Assembly (NCBI GenBank): GCA_031291325.1
Contig: JARLJG010000066.1
Coordinates: forward strand, 1-64,000
DNA length: 64,000 bases
Source: Burkholderiaceae bacterium
Lineage (GTDB): Bacteria; Pseudomonadota; Gammaproteobacteria; Burkholderiales; Burkholderiaceae_D
Direction: 5' to 3'
Of this stretch, positions 51,740-60,839 are shown piece by piece. Under the pieces are notes generated by a model, which was not told the DNA's origin, did not search any database, and was given only the letters and a program-made list of their open reading frames with translations. The first letter of the stretch is position 1; each line of letters starts with the position of its first letter. The translations under genes and the position numbers were made by a program.

Positions 51740-53482
51740 ATGATTACACAATTGACCCTGCGAAATTTTAAGAGTGTTGGCGAACAGGTCTATGATTTTA
51801 CTCAGTTCGACCTATTGGTTGGCCGAAACAACAGCGGCAAGAGCACAGTCCTGCAGTCGCTGGCAATCTGGCAATTTTGTGTGGACGAATTTCATCGATC
51901 AAAACGTAGTGGTTCCAAAGGAATCCAAGTTGTGTTACCAAATTTCACGGCATTGCCGGTTCCGGAATTCAACTTGCTTTGGAAAGACAGAACGGATCGT
52001 CACTGGCCTGTGGTCAATGGTGCCAAGAAGCAGGAATATATTCTAATTAGTATTAACGTGGTGTGGCGGCGAGAGTCCGGCGAGACTGATTCGTTTGGGG
52101 TTGAACTACGCTATCACTCGCCGCAAACCATTTATGCCATTCCCAGCGATGGATGGGCGAAGTTTCGTGAATGTGAAAAACAGGATGACTTACCGAGAAT
52201 TGCTTATGTGCCGCCATTTTCTGGATTGGAACCTACGGAGAAGTGGTTAGATATTTCCCCGATCCGGCAGCAAGTGGGTAAAAGTCAACCTGGTAGCGTA
52301 CTGCGCAATTTGCTGTTATGGGTATGTCCTTCGCCAGTTCGTGGAAAGGATGGACGGATAAGTAAAGGATATACTCCGCCAGCTGATTGGAAAGAGTTGG
52401 CTGACATTATTGAGCGTTGGTTTTCGGTTACGATTCACGAGCCGAAATATGAATCGGCCAAGGATGTCTACATCACCGTAGAGTACCATCACAGGGACAA
52501 GGACTATGACATTATTTCAGCGGGGAGCGGCTTTCATCAAACATTGACCCTGCTGGCATTTTTGTATGGCTATAAGCCCACAACTATATTGTTGGATGAG
52601 CCGGACGCACACCTCCATGTAAATTTGCAACGCGAAATTCTGGATTACTTCAAGAAGAAGTCTCTTGAGCGGAACATTCAGTTTCTGATTGCTACGCACG
52701 CAGAGGAATTCGCGCGCGGTGTCGATGCCAGCCAGATCGTGTCCTTGTTAGGCCAAGTACCAAAACGCATTCAGTCTTCCCCCGATGTACTTAGGGCAAT
52801 GGCTGACGTTTCCAACGAGGAGATTACGCGGCTAATGGCGTCGCCTTATATTCTTTACGTTGAGGGCGAGGACGACGAGCGCATTTTGCGTGCTTGGGCA
52901 GAGCAATGCAACGCACAGGTCGCGTTGGACAAGTTTTGCTTCAAAACAATGGGTGGCGGCAACAAGAAGGATATGAAGGATAGGGCTGACGGACACTTCG
53001 GGGGATTGCAACAGATCATACCAAAAGTATCGAGATTGATACTTTTCGACTACGATGGCGACGCAGCGTGGCATCCTTCAGTTGACAACCCAGCCGTGGC
53101 CGAGTGGACACGCAAGAATATTGAAAACTATCTGCTTGTGCCCGATGCATGGAAAAGAGCGGCGGCACGGAAATTGCTTTGTGGTGAGGACGATCTGTTT
53201 GCGGTGCAGGTTCTTCGCATGATCGATGAGTTTTTTATCGGAGAGAACTTAACTTTGCCGCCAGGGAAAACTTGGCGGAATGTAACGGCGAATGTATTCA
53301 GCGTTGTAGATGGTAAGCGGATTTTATTCTCAGGTGACAATTCATTATTCCAACAACTACAAAGTGGAAATCCGTCAGTTAAGCTTATTCGTAATGAGAT
53401 CGCAATGAGCATGATTGCGGATGAAATTCATGAGGATGTGCATAAGTTCATTGGCAAGGTGATTGCGTTGGTAGGGAGTTAG
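51740..53482 (+). CDS. OLD-family ATPase/Toprim nuclease
   Basis: The protein has 580 residues. The ABC-type ATPase domain has Walker A GRNNSGKST (~28-36), an SAGSGFHQ signature (~259), Walker B TTILLDEPDAHLH (~280-292) and FLIATHAEEF (~315-324). The C-terminal Toprim domain has YILYVEGEDDERIL (~371-384) and LILFDYDGD (~433-441), the metal-binding Glu and DxD. OLD nucleases act in phage defence or DNA repair. Composition and codon use are clearly more AT-rich than the flanking motility genes. It splits motC from motD, and ACGAAT flanks it on both sides. No UvrD-like partner is present, so it is not Gabija. Acquisition by transfer is inferred. Confidence 0.85.
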   Translation: MITQLTLRNFKSVGEQVYDFTQFDLLVGRNNSGKSTVLQSLAIWQFCVDEFHRSKRSGSKGIQVVLPNFTALPVPEFNLLWKDRTDRHWPVVNGAKKQEYILISINVVWRRESGETDSFGVELRYHSPQTIYAIPSDGWAKFRECEKQDDLPRIAYVPPFSGLEPTEKWLDISPIRQQVGKSQPGSVLRNLLLWVCPSPVRGKDGRISKGYTPPADWKELADIIERWFSVTIHEPKYESAKDVYITVEYHHRDKDYDIISAGSGFHQTLTLLAFLYGYKPTTILLDEPDAHLHVNLQREILDYFKKKSLERNIQFLIATHAEEFARGVDASQIVSLLGQVPKRIQSSPDVLRAMADVSNEEITRLMASPYILYVEGEDDERILRAWAEQCNAQVALDKFCFKTMGGGNKKDMKDRADGHFGGLQQIIPKVSRLILFDYDGDAAWHPSVDNPAVAEWTRKNIENYLLVPDAWKRAAARKLLCGEDDLFAVQVLRMIDEFFIGENLTLPPGKTWRNVTANVFSVVDGKRILFSGDNSLFQQLQSGNPSVKLIRNEIAMSMIADEIHEDVHKFIGKVIALVGS

Positions 53483-53526
53483 TAACTAACCTTTCCTAGA
53501 TACAGGTATTTCGCTGGCAGACGAAT

Positions 53527-54306
53527 ATGGCAAGAAGAAAAAGCGAAGAAGAACACGATAACCACGAACGATGGATGGTGTCGTACGCCGATTTCATCAC
53601 CTTGCTGTTCGCTTTTTTCGTTGTCATGTACGCGATTTCCTCGGTCAACACCGGAAAATATCGGGTCTTGTCGGATGCTCTAGGCAGCGCTTTTGGTCGG
53701 GCGCCGGTCCTGTTGACCAACAACTCGAAAATGGGACTCGTGATCGGCGGGCAGCAGAAATCGTTCGTGAACCAGAAGCGCGAAAATGCGGTGCGGCGCG
53801 AGAAAGAGCAACTCACCGATATGGCTCGTGACATACAAAGGGCGCTCGCGCCGCTGGTCAAACAGGGCAAGGTGCATGTCACGCAGAGCAGTCGCGGCAT
53901 CAATGTCGAGATCAACGCCAGCGTATTGTTTGCCACTGGCGAAGCCAAGTTGACCAACGACTCCGGGCAGGCGCTGCGTGCGGTGGCGACCGTGCTGAAA
54001 AATGACAAGCATGCGTTGCAAGTGGAAGGCTACACCGACAACGTGCCGATCGCCACGCCGTTTTTTGCGTCCAATTGGGAACTCTCGGCGGCGCGTGCCA
54101 GCGCGGTGGTCAGGCTATTGGTCGATGCCGGAATCGACGCCGGGCGATTGACTGCAGTCGGGCATGGGGCCAACGATCCGGTCGGGCCGAACGACACGCC
54201 GGAAGGACGTTCGCGCAATCGGCGCGTCGAAGTGATGATTTTGTCCGGCGTGCCCGATGCAGCCAAGGAAGTGCCGGTCCCGGTGGATGCCGCCAAGAAT
54301 CCTTGA
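53527..54306 (+). CDS. motD: Second stator MotB-family protein (MotD)
   Basis: The 259-residue protein has a transmembrane helix with the proton-binding Asp in SYADFITLLFAFFVVMYAIS (~20-39) and a C-terminal OmpA-like peptidoglycan-binding domain (VEGYTDNVPIATPFFASNWELSAARA pieces; DTPEGRSRNRRVEV). It pairs with MotC. No good ribosome-binding site precedes the ATG; the AAGAGAA now in front of the OLD-type gene may have been its original one. It converges with flgN. Confidence 0.93.
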   Translation: MARRKSEEEHDNHERWMVSYADFITLLFAFFVVMYAISSVNTGKYRVLSDALGSAFGRAPVLLTNNSKMGLVIGGQQKSFVNQKRENAVRREKEQLTDMARDIQRALAPLVKQGKVHVTQSSRGINVEINASVLFATGEAKLTNDSGQALRAVATVLKNDKHALQVEGYTDNVPIATPFFASNWELSAARASAVVRLLVDAGIDAGRLTAVGHGANDPVGPNDTPEGRSRNRRVEVMILSGVPDAAKEVPVPVDAAKNP

Positions 54307-54313
54307 GTTCAGC

Positions 54314-54787
54314 TCAGCCTACCACCAGTCCGCGCGAGCGGATGGTTGCGGTCGATTGGCCATTTGGACCGTAGAAACTGTTGCTGCGGCCGCCTTGCAA
54401 TACATTCAGCGCTTTTTGATTGCGCGCCATGTGCTTGGTAATCAGCAAACCATTTGTGTTGTTGAGTGATTTTGCCGAGCGCGCCAGTTTCAGCAGTTCT
54501 TGCCAGCTGTTGGCGGCATCGCCATGAGACGCTGCGCTTTCCAGCCACTCTCGCATGCCGCCTTCCTTCGGCGCAAAGCCTGCGTTCGCCAAATTCCGGT
54601 AGCGTCGGTTCGTCAGTTCCGACATGTGAGAAGCAGCTCTTGCCTTTTCTCCGGTAACCGCCATCAACCCTTCGATATCCGCCTTGATCAAATGCGCCTG
54701 TTCCTGCTTGAGCAGCTCGATCAGTTGCTGGGCCAGTTGGTATTCCTCTTTCAAGGTTGCCGCAGGGGTGGCGGATTCGACGGTCAT
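54314..54787 (-). CDS. flgN: Flagellar chaperone FlgN
   Basis: The 157-residue helical protein begins with a coiled-coil-like LKEEYQLAQQLIELLKQEQAHLI. ALNVLQGGRSNSFYGPNGQ near the C-terminus is the conserved FlgN end. FlgN delivers the hook-filament junction proteins FlgK and FlgL. It follows flgM by 4 bp on the minus strand. It is a small, divergent family, but position and C-terminus are convincing. Confidence 0.9.
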   Translation of the reverse strand: MTVESATPAATLKEEYQLAQQLIELLKQEQAHLIKADIEGLMAVTGEKARAASHMSELTNRRYRNLANAGFAPKEGGMREWLESAASHGDAANSWQELLKLARSAKSLNNTNGLLITKHMARNQKALNVLQGGRSNSFYGPNGQSTATIRSRGLVVG

Positions 54788-54791
54788 ATTA

Positions 54792-55091
54792 TTATGCAGT
54801 CTGGGTTTGCAATAGATCTGTTACGTTATTGATAAGTCCATTGGCCACTTTTTCCGGGTTTACCTGGAACTGTCCGCCGGCAATGGCTGCCTTGATTTCG
54901 TCGACTTTATTGGCGTCGAATACGCTGCTCGTGGCGACCTGTCCCTCCAAGCCTTGCAACTGGGACGAACGATGCACGTTATCAGACGAAACACTAGTCG
55001 TGCTGGCTTTGCTTACGCCTTTACCCGCTCGCGTTTGCGTTGAAGTAACGCCCAAGCTTCCGGTTTTCTTGATTGAGTCATCAATTTTCAC
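54792..55091 (-). CDS. flgM: Anti-sigma-28 factor FlgM
   Basis: The 99-residue FlgM has an unstructured N-terminal half rich in Ser, Thr and Gly, and the sigma-binding C-terminus VDEIKAAIAGGQFQVNPEKVANGLI. It holds FliA until the hook is complete and is then exported. A sigma-28-like promoter lies about 50 nt upstream (55140-55166). flgN follows at 4 bp. Confidence 0.95.
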   Translation of the reverse strand: MKIDDSIKKTGSLGVTSTQTRAGKGVSKASTTSVSSDNVHRSSQLQGLEGQVATSSVFDANKVDEIKAAIAGGQFQVNPEKVANGLINNVTDLLQTQTA

Positions 55092-55139
55092 GACTTCGTC
55101 CTCATCCGTTTATCTGTTCAATGGTATTGCCCTGATTCT

Positions 55140-55166
55140 GTTACGGCAGAATACCACTTAACTTTA
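55140..55166 (-). promoter_or_regulatory. Sigma-28 (FliA)-type promoter of flgM
   Basis: Read on the minus strand: TAAAGTTA, 11 nt, GCCGTAAC. The -35 element matches TAAAGTTT at 7 of 8 positions, and the spacing and GCCG of the -10 element agree with the FliA consensus. The start codon follows 49 nt downstream. Confidence 0.75.
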
Positions 55167-55194
55167 GCCCGGATTTGCGTTGCTTGCTTGTCTT

Positions 55195-55899
55195 TTAATA
55201 GGTTACTTCTAAAGTGCCGCCCATTTTCGCGATACCGCTGACAATCTGACCGCCCGCCGTCTTCGCTTGAACCAGTTGGCCATCCATTGCATTGGCCAAG
55301 GCACGCCCTTCGGCGGATACTCGAAATCCTTCGCCGGATGATATCAGGCGCACGATCTGCCCTTGCTGCACGGCTTGTTGGATACGCAGCGAGTCCAGGC
55401 GCAGCGGCACGCCTGCGGGCAACGATCGGGCGGCGCTATAGCCGATTGCATGCGACAAATCGGTTATGACGCCAGCCGGAAGCGTGGTCAGATCGCCGCG
55501 CACGACGGCCACATCGTGCTCGCCGATGACTTGGCCTTGCACCAGAGGGGCGATGGCGGCAACGTAGTCGCCGACCACGTGGATGGTAGCCGGAATATAC
55601 ACAGTCCAATGCGATGGTTCGCTGCAACGCACACCCACGGTAGTTTTACCCCAGGCCTTATTGCCGCTCGGCAAGAATGGCTCCAGGGTGGGGCAGCTTG
55701 GCAGATATAAGTGGGCATCGACGTTGCCGACACTTATGCTGATCTCGCCTGGAATACCGCCCGATTGAATGAGTAAAAATTGCTCGACGGCAATTCGCAT
55801 CGCGCCGGCATCCTGGCGCGGCGCAAGCTCGGTTGCGCGTGCAGCGCCGGCAAGCGCCAGCCAAACCAACAAGTGCACGGTAATTTTAAGCATTTTCAT
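55195..55899 (-). CDS. flgA: P-ring assembly chaperone FlgA
   Basis: The 234-residue protein has a signal peptide (MKMLKITVHLLVWLALAGAARA) and a C-terminal SAF domain (ARSLPAGVPLRLDSLRIQQAVQQGQIV; GGQIVSGIAKMGGTLEVTY). It is needed to assemble FlgI in the periplasm. It is transcribed away from flgB with a 316-bp divergent region that holds a palindromic repeat. Confidence 0.93.
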   Translation of the reverse strand: MKMLKITVHLLVWLALAGAARATELAPRQDAGAMRIAVEQFLLIQSGGIPGEISISVGNVDAHLYLPSCPTLEPFLPSGNKAWGKTTVGVRCSEPSHWTVYIPATIHVVGDYVAAIAPLVQGQVIGEHDVAVVRGDLTTLPAGVITDLSHAIGYSAARSLPAGVPLRLDSLRIQQAVQQGQIVRLISSGEGFRVSAEGRALANAMDGQLVQAKTAGGQIVSGIAKMGGTLEVTY

Positions 55900-56215
55900 C
55901 GCAGACGATAAATTGGACCCATGCCATATGTTACCCAGAGCAGAACTAAGTTAAGCGCGGAATAGACCTGCGTTTTATTGTCTTATCAGTCGATCGTGCG
56001 TTCGTGCACTGAGTATGATCGAGGCTATACAAATCCATGAGGACATCTCTGAAAATCTACTGCGCGGGCCAATTTTGGGTCTGCGATGCTCACTGTACAG
56101 TCGTACAGTTCCGCTTCTCGACCCGAACTTGGGCCGCTCGCTACGATTTTTAAAGATGTCTAGAAGCAATTTGCGCTATGGCCTATACGACTATTCGACT
56201 GATGTGGGAGCTGAC
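55900..56215. promoter_or_regulatory. Divergent flgA-flgB control region
   Basis: A 316-bp region that should hold the class II promoters of flgA and the flgB-K operon. I could not fix reliable promoter boxes. Its middle is occupied by a MITE-like palindromic element, and the ribosome-binding site GGGAGC precedes flgB. Confidence 0.55.
56041..56162. repeat. MITE-like palindromic element, copy 3, in the flgB leader
   Basis: The left end GGACATCTCTGAAAATC and the right end GATTTTTAAAGATGTCTAG are imperfect inverted repeats of each other, with further pairing inside (CTGTACAG/CGTACAG centre). Size (~122 bp) and end sequence link it to the element at 32340-32459. Confidence 0.6.
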
Positions 56216-56635
56216 ATGAGCGGAGTGCTAGACGATTACCTGCGCGTCAACGAGACCGCAGTCAATCTGCGCGCCCAACGCCAGCAATTGCTGGCGTCGA
56301 ATATCGCCAACGCCGATACGCCGAACTACAAGGCGCGCGACATCGATTTTAGCAAGTCTTTGCAATCGGCACTAGAGCGCAGCGATACGTCCGCGACGGC
56401 GTTGAAGAAGACCGATCCCGCGCATTTGGACGCCAATGCCACGGTCGACGGCTCCAAAGGAAGCGACGGCGCGACGATCCTCTACCGGACCTCGGTGCAA
56501 CCCAATGCCGATGGCAATACCGTCGATATGGATGTTGAGCGCAATCAGTTTTCCGATAACGCGGTGCACTACGAAGCCGGTTTGACCCTGATCACGTCGC
56601 AGATCAAGGATATGCTGGCAGTTCTCCAGAGTTAA
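56216..56635 (+). CDS. flgB: Flagellar proximal rod protein FlgB
   Basis: The 139-residue protein has the rod-family N-terminal motif [23 protein letters not shown] and the FlgB C-terminal helix [19 protein letters not shown]. The start at 56216 has GGGAGC upstream; a longer frame starting at 56015 would read through the palindromic repeat and is rejected. It is the first gene of the rod/hook operon. Confidence 0.95.
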   Translation: MSGVLDDYLRVNETAVNLRAQRQQLLASNIANADTPNYKARDIDFSKSLQSALERSDTSATALKKTDPAHLDANATVDGSKGSDGATILYRTSVQPNADGNTVDMDVERNQFSDNAVHYEAGLTLITSQIKDMLAVLQS

Positions 56636-56640
56636 ACGCC

Positions 56641-57045
56641 ATGTCGCTATTTAATATATTCAATGTCTCCGGTTCCGCGATGAGTGCACAATCGCAGCGG
56701 CTTAACGCCACTGCCAGCAATATCGCCAATGCCGACAGCGCGAGCGGCCCCGATGGGCAGGTTTATCGCGCCAAGCAAGTCGTATTCAGCGCCGTGCCGA
56801 TGGGCGATGCAGAATCGAACGGCGTCGCGGTGCAGCAGGTTGTGGAAGATTCCTCAGCGCCTAAAATGGTCTATAACCCGTCGCATCCGCTGGCCGACGC
56901 CAACGGCTACGTGGCGATGCCGAATGTCAACGTGGTCGAGGAGATGGTGAACATGATTTCGGCGTCCCGTTCGTATCAAACCAATGTCGACACGATGAAT
57001 GCGGCCAAGTCGATGCTGTTGAAAACCTTAACCATTGGCCAATGA
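56641..57045 (+). CDS. flgC: Flagellar proximal rod protein FlgC
   Basis: The 134-residue protein has the rod motif [15 protein letters not shown], the FlgC-typical VYRAKQVVF stretch and the C-terminal [22 protein letters not shown] helix. It starts 5 bp after flgB. Confidence 0.96.
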   Translation: MSLFNIFNVSGSAMSAQSQRLNATASNIANADSASGPDGQVYRAKQVVFSAVPMGDAESNGVAVQQVVEDSSAPKMVYNPSHPLADANGYVAMPNVNVVEEMVNMISASRSYQTNVDTMNAAKSMLLKTLTIGQ

Positions 57046-57117
57046 GCGATTGCCCTTTTGAGAACCTGTTATCGGCGCCTGACATGATCGAGCCGCTTAC
57101 CACGCAAGGAGATTGAA

Positions 57118-57801
57118 ATGACCACGAGTACCAACAACACAGTGTCCGCGAGCTTGCTTGCCGCGATGAATGGAACGTCGAGCACATCGTCGAGCTCCAC
57201 TTCCAGCGCCACGGCGGCGCAAAATCAATTCATGACTTTGCTGGTTACGCAGATGGAAAATCAGGATCCGCTGAACCCGATGGATAACTCGCAAATGACT
57301 AGCCAGCTTGCACAGTTGTCGACTGTCAGCGGCATCGATACGCTCAACACGACGCTGACGTCATTGTTGAGCAGCTATCAATCCAGCCAGACTTTGCAGG
57401 CGACCTCGATGATCGGACAAAACGTGCTGGTTCCGGGCAACACCATGACGCTGGCAAGCGGCAGCGCCGCGTTCGGCGTGAATGTGACGACGGCGTCGAC
57501 CGACGTGACGGTGACAATCAAGGATTCTACGGGGCAAACGGTCGATAAGATGGATTTGGGAGCGCAATCGGTCGGCACCGTTCCGCTGGCGTGGGACGGC
57601 ACCACATCGTCGGGGGCGACGGCGGCGGCCGGCCAATATACGTTCTCGGTGACGGCGACTTCGGACGGAAAAACAACTTCGGGCGCGACCGGATTGGCAT
57701 ATGGCGCGGTGTCGAGTGTCAGCTCCGGCTCTTCCGGTGTGACGCTCAACGTCGCCAATGTCGGCTCGGTGCCTCTGGCGAACGTCGTCCGCATATATTG
57801 A
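57118..57801 (+). CDS. flgD: Hook-capping/scaffold protein FlgD
   Basis: The 227-residue protein has the conserved N-terminal block QNQFMTLLVTQMENQDPLNPMDNSQMTSQLAQLSTV and C-terminal FlgD tudor/Ig-like domains (VPLAWDGTTSSGATAAAGQY). A Ser/Thr-rich lead precedes it. It caps the growing hook and is exported early. It has an AGGAGA ribosome-binding site. Confidence 0.96.
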   Translation: MTTSTNNTVSASLLAAMNGTSSTSSSSTSSATAAQNQFMTLLVTQMENQDPLNPMDNSQMTSQLAQLSTVSGIDTLNTTLTSLLSSYQSSQTLQATSMIGQNVLVPGNTMTLASGSAAFGVNVTTASTDVTVTIKDSTGQTVDKMDLGAQSVGTVPLAWDGTTSSGATAAAGQYTFSVTATSDGKTTSGATGLAYGAVSSVSSGSSGVTLNVANVGSVPLANVVRIY

Positions 57802-57840
57802 TAACCCACGCGCCTAACGGTCTGCAAAAAGGAGAAAATC

Positions 57841-59100
57841 ATGGGCTTTGAACAAGGACTAAGCGGTCTCGAAGCATCCAGCCAGAATTTGTCGGTGATC
57901 GGCAACAATGTTGCCAATGCCAGCACGGTTGGATTCAAGTCTTCCGAAGTGCTGTTTTCGGATGTGTACGCGAACTCGCTGAGCGGGTCAGGCGCCAGCC
58001 AGGTCGGTATTGGCGTGTCGGTCGGCTCGGTTGAACAACAGTTCACGCAAGGCACCATCACGTCGTCCACCAACCCGATGGATATTGCGATCAACGGTGG
58101 CGGGTTCTATCAGATGAGTAATAACGGCACGATCAGTTACACGCGCAACGGTCAGTTTCAGTTGGACAAGAGTGGAAACATCGTGAATGCCGCTGGCGAC
58201 ATTCTGCAAGGCTATGCGGCCAACTCCGCCGGTGTTTTACAGACCGGATCGACCACCAATCTGACGATCAACACGGCAAATATTGCACCGTCGGCGACGT
58301 CCAAGGTCGACGCGGTATTGAATCTCGATTCAAAAGATACAACACCGACGACCACGCCGTTCAGTGCGACCAATTCGGCGACTTACAACAATTCGTCTTC
58401 GGTTACTATTTACGACAGCTTGGGTAATTCGCACGTCTTGCAATCGTACTATGTGATGACCGGCGCCACTGGCGGTGCTTCCGGGACCGAGCCGACCTGG
58501 GAAGTCTATGCGACCCTGGATGGCACGGCAGTTGCCGGCGCGAATCCCGACGGCTCGGTCGGCACCCTGACCTTTACGTCGGCCGGCGCGATCGATACGA
58601 CCGCGACCACGGTGCCCATCGCGATGTCGCTGCCGCTCACCAACGGCGCGACGACGCCGTTGGCCTTCAATCTCGATTTCACCGGCACCACGCAATACGG
58701 CGCCGCCTTTGCCACCACCACCTTGAGTCAAGACGGCTATACGTCGGGCCAATTGTCGGGTTTTTCCGCCAGCGCCGACGGCACCATTGTCGGCACCTAT
58801 ACGAATGGGAAATCGGCCACGCTCGGGCAAATCGCCTTGGCCAGCTTTACCGATTCGAACGGGCTGCAAAATCTCGGCAACAACGAATGGGCGGCCACTG
58901 CCACATCCGGGGCGGCCTTGGTCGGCGTCCCCGGCACAGGCAACCTGGGCGTGCTGCAATCGTCGGCGACCGAAGATTCGAACGTCGACTTGACCAGTCA
59001 ATTGGTCAACATGATTACCGCTCAGGAAGACTATCAGGCGAATTCGCAATCGATCAAGACGGAAGAGACCATTCTGCAAACATTGGTGACGCTGAGATAG
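57841..59100 (+). CDS. flgE: Flagellar hook protein FlgE
   Basis: The 419-residue hook subunit has the N-terminal GLEASSQNLSVIGNNVANASTVGFK and C-terminal VDLTSQLVNMITAQEDYQANSQSIKTEETI conserved ends that pack in the core. The central region is low-complexity Thr/Ser/Gly-rich, as in other exported hook proteins. It follows flgD by 39 bp with a good AAGGAG site. Confidence 0.97.
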   Translation: MGFEQGLSGLEASSQNLSVIGNNVANASTVGFKSSEVLFSDVYANSLSGSGASQVGIGVSVGSVEQQFTQGTITSSTNPMDIAINGGGFYQMSNNGTISYTRNGQFQLDKSGNIVNAAGDILQGYAANSAGVLQTGSTTNLTINTANIAPSATSKVDAVLNLDSKDTTPTTTPFSATNSATYNNSSSVTIYDSLGNSHVLQSYYVMTGATGGASGTEPTWEVYATLDGTAVAGANPDGSVGTLTFTSAGAIDTTATTVPIAMSLPLTNGATTPLAFNLDFTGTTQYGAAFATTTLSQDGYTSGQLSGFSASADGTIVGTYTNGKSATLGQIALASFTDSNGLQNLGNNEWAATATSGAALVGVPGTGNLGVLQSSATEDSNVDLTSQLVNMITAQEDYQANSQSIKTEETILQTLVTLR

Positions 59101-59174
59101 CTGATGTCAATTCGTTTTAGCGAATGGCGCTGGCGTGCCTATCGCGGCTTTTGACGCGATAACTGGAGAATAAG

Positions 59175-59915
59175 ATGGATCGCCTGATTTATACGGCAAT
59201 GACCGGCGCCAAGCACACTCTGGAGCAGCAGGCGACGACATCGCAGAATCTTGCGAATGCATCGACGACCGGGTTTCGCGCGCAGATCGATAGCTTTCGT
59301 GCCGTTCCTATCGTCGGCGACGGCTTGCCCACGCGCAGTTTCGTCGTCGATGCGACCGTAGGCAGCAACTTTACTCCCGGTCCGATGCAACAGACCGGCA
59401 ATTCGCTGGACGTGGCAATACAAGGCAATGGCTGGTTGACGTTGCAGACGGACGACGGCAGCGAAGCCTATACGCGCAACGGTGCGTTGCAGGTCAGCGT
59501 CAACGGCGTATTGCAGACGCAGAGCGGCGTTGCGGTCGCGGGCGAGGCCGGCCCGATCACGATTCCGCCGAATATGTCGCTCACCATCGGCGCCGACGGC
59601 ACCATATCGGCGATCGACAAAACGACCACGCCGACCTCGGTCACGACGCTGGGAAAGCTGAAATTGGTGAATCCAGCGACACAAAATCTGGTGCGTGGCG
59701 ACGATGGATTGTTTCGCACCAAGAACGGCGCGCCGGTCGAAGCCGATGCCAATGTGGTGGTCGCCAGCGGAACGCTGGAGGGAAGCAACGTCAATCTGGT
59801 GGATTCGATGGTCAATATGATCTCCTTGTCGCGCCAGTTCGATTTGCATATGACAATGTTGAAGACGGCGGAGACGATGGACAATAGCGCCGCCCAGGTG
59901 ATGACGCTGGCTTGA
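59175..59915 (+). CDS. flgF: Proximal rod protein FlgF
   Basis: The 246-residue rod protein has the N-terminal LEQQATTSQNLANASTTGFRAQ motif, the [12 protein letters not shown] strand and the C-terminal VNLVDSMVNMISLSRQFDLHM helix. It lies between flgE and flgG in the standard order. Confidence 0.95.
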   Translation: MDRLIYTAMTGAKHTLEQQATTSQNLANASTTGFRAQIDSFRAVPIVGDGLPTRSFVVDATVGSNFTPGPMQQTGNSLDVAIQGNGWLTLQTDDGSEAYTRNGALQVSVNGVLQTQSGVAVAGEAGPITIPPNMSLTIGADGTISAIDKTTTPTSVTTLGKLKLVNPATQNLVRGDDGLFRTKNGAPVEADANVVVASGTLEGSNVNLVDSMVNMISLSRQFDLHMTMLKTAETMDNSAAQVMTLA

Positions 59916-59998
59916 TAGGGCGGCAGAGTAAAGATTTTCGATATTGGGCGCAGCTCGCCGAGCGCGCTTGACGCGATGTGGAATTTGGGGAGAAGGAA

Positions 59999-60781
59999 AT
60001 GATTCGTTCGCTTTGGATTGCCAAGACCGGCATGGAAGCGCAGCAAACTGCGATGGATGTCACTTCCAACAATCTGGCCAACGTCAGCACCAACGGCTTC
60101 AAGCGCGGGCGTGCCGTGTTCGCCGATTTGCTGTATCAGATCGATCGCCAGCCTGGCGGTCAATCCTCGGAACAGACCCAGTTGCCGTCCGGGCTGCAGA
60201 TGGGCACCGGCGTGCGGCCGATCGCCACCGAGCAGATGTTTTCCCAGGGCAATCTGTCGCAAACGAATAATAATCTGGATGTAGCAATTCAGGGCAATGG
60301 ATTTTTTCAAGTGCTGATGCCGGATGGCACAACGCAATATACGCGCGACGGTTCGTTTCAAACCAATAACCAGGGCCAGTTGGTGACCGCCAGCGGCTAT
60401 CCGATACAGCCGGCAATCACCATTCCGGCCAGCGCGCAAAGCGTCACCATCGGCGCCGATGGCACGGTGTCGATTACCCAGCAAGGCTCGGTGGCGACCA
60501 CCCAGGTGGGAACGCTGCAGCTTGCCACCTTCATCAATAATGCCGGTTTGCAAGCCAAGGGCGATAACCTGTTTCAGGAGACCAGTGCGTCCGGCACGCC
60601 CAGCACCAACACACCGGGCACCAACGGCGCCGGCACCTTGAACCAGGGCTACGTGGAAACGTCGAACGTAAACGTGGTGGAGGAAATGGTCAACATGATT
60701 CAAGAGCAGCGCACCTACGAGTTGAACAGCAAGGCGATCACGACCAGCGATCAAATGTTGCAGACCTTGGCGCAACTGTAA
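59999..60781 (+). CDS. flgG: Distal rod protein FlgG
   Basis: The 260-residue protein begins [21 protein letters not shown] and has [19 protein letters not shown], the FlgG-typical [26 protein letters not shown] stretch and [22 protein letters not shown] at the end. The GGGGAGAAGG ribosome-binding site fits the ATG at 59999; an ATG 7 codons earlier is less likely. Confidence 0.97.
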   Translation: MIRSLWIAKTGMEAQQTAMDVTSNNLANVSTNGFKRGRAVFADLLYQIDRQPGGQSSEQTQLPSGLQMGTGVRPIATEQMFSQGNLSQTNNNLDVAIQGNGFFQVLMPDGTTQYTRDGSFQTNNQGQLVTASGYPIQPAITIPASAQSVTIGADGTVSITQQGSVATTQVGTLQLATFINNAGLQAKGDNLFQETSASGTPSTNTPGTNGAGTLNQGYVETSNVNVVEEMVNMIQEQRTYELNSKAITTSDQMLQTLAQL

Positions 60782-60839
60782 CGAAGCTTATTTTTGAAAT
60801 GCGGAATTGGCGGCCAGCGGCGCGAGATGGAGTAGCAAA

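Noticed and set aside
51740..53482. Gabija or another two-gene defence system
   Set aside because: The genes on both sides are motility genes. No UvrD-type helicase or other partner accompanies the OLD-like protein.
56015..56635. Longer FlgB starting at 56015
   Set aside because: The extra 67 residues would be encoded by a palindromic repeat; the ATG at 56216 has its own GGGAGC site and matches the family N-terminus.
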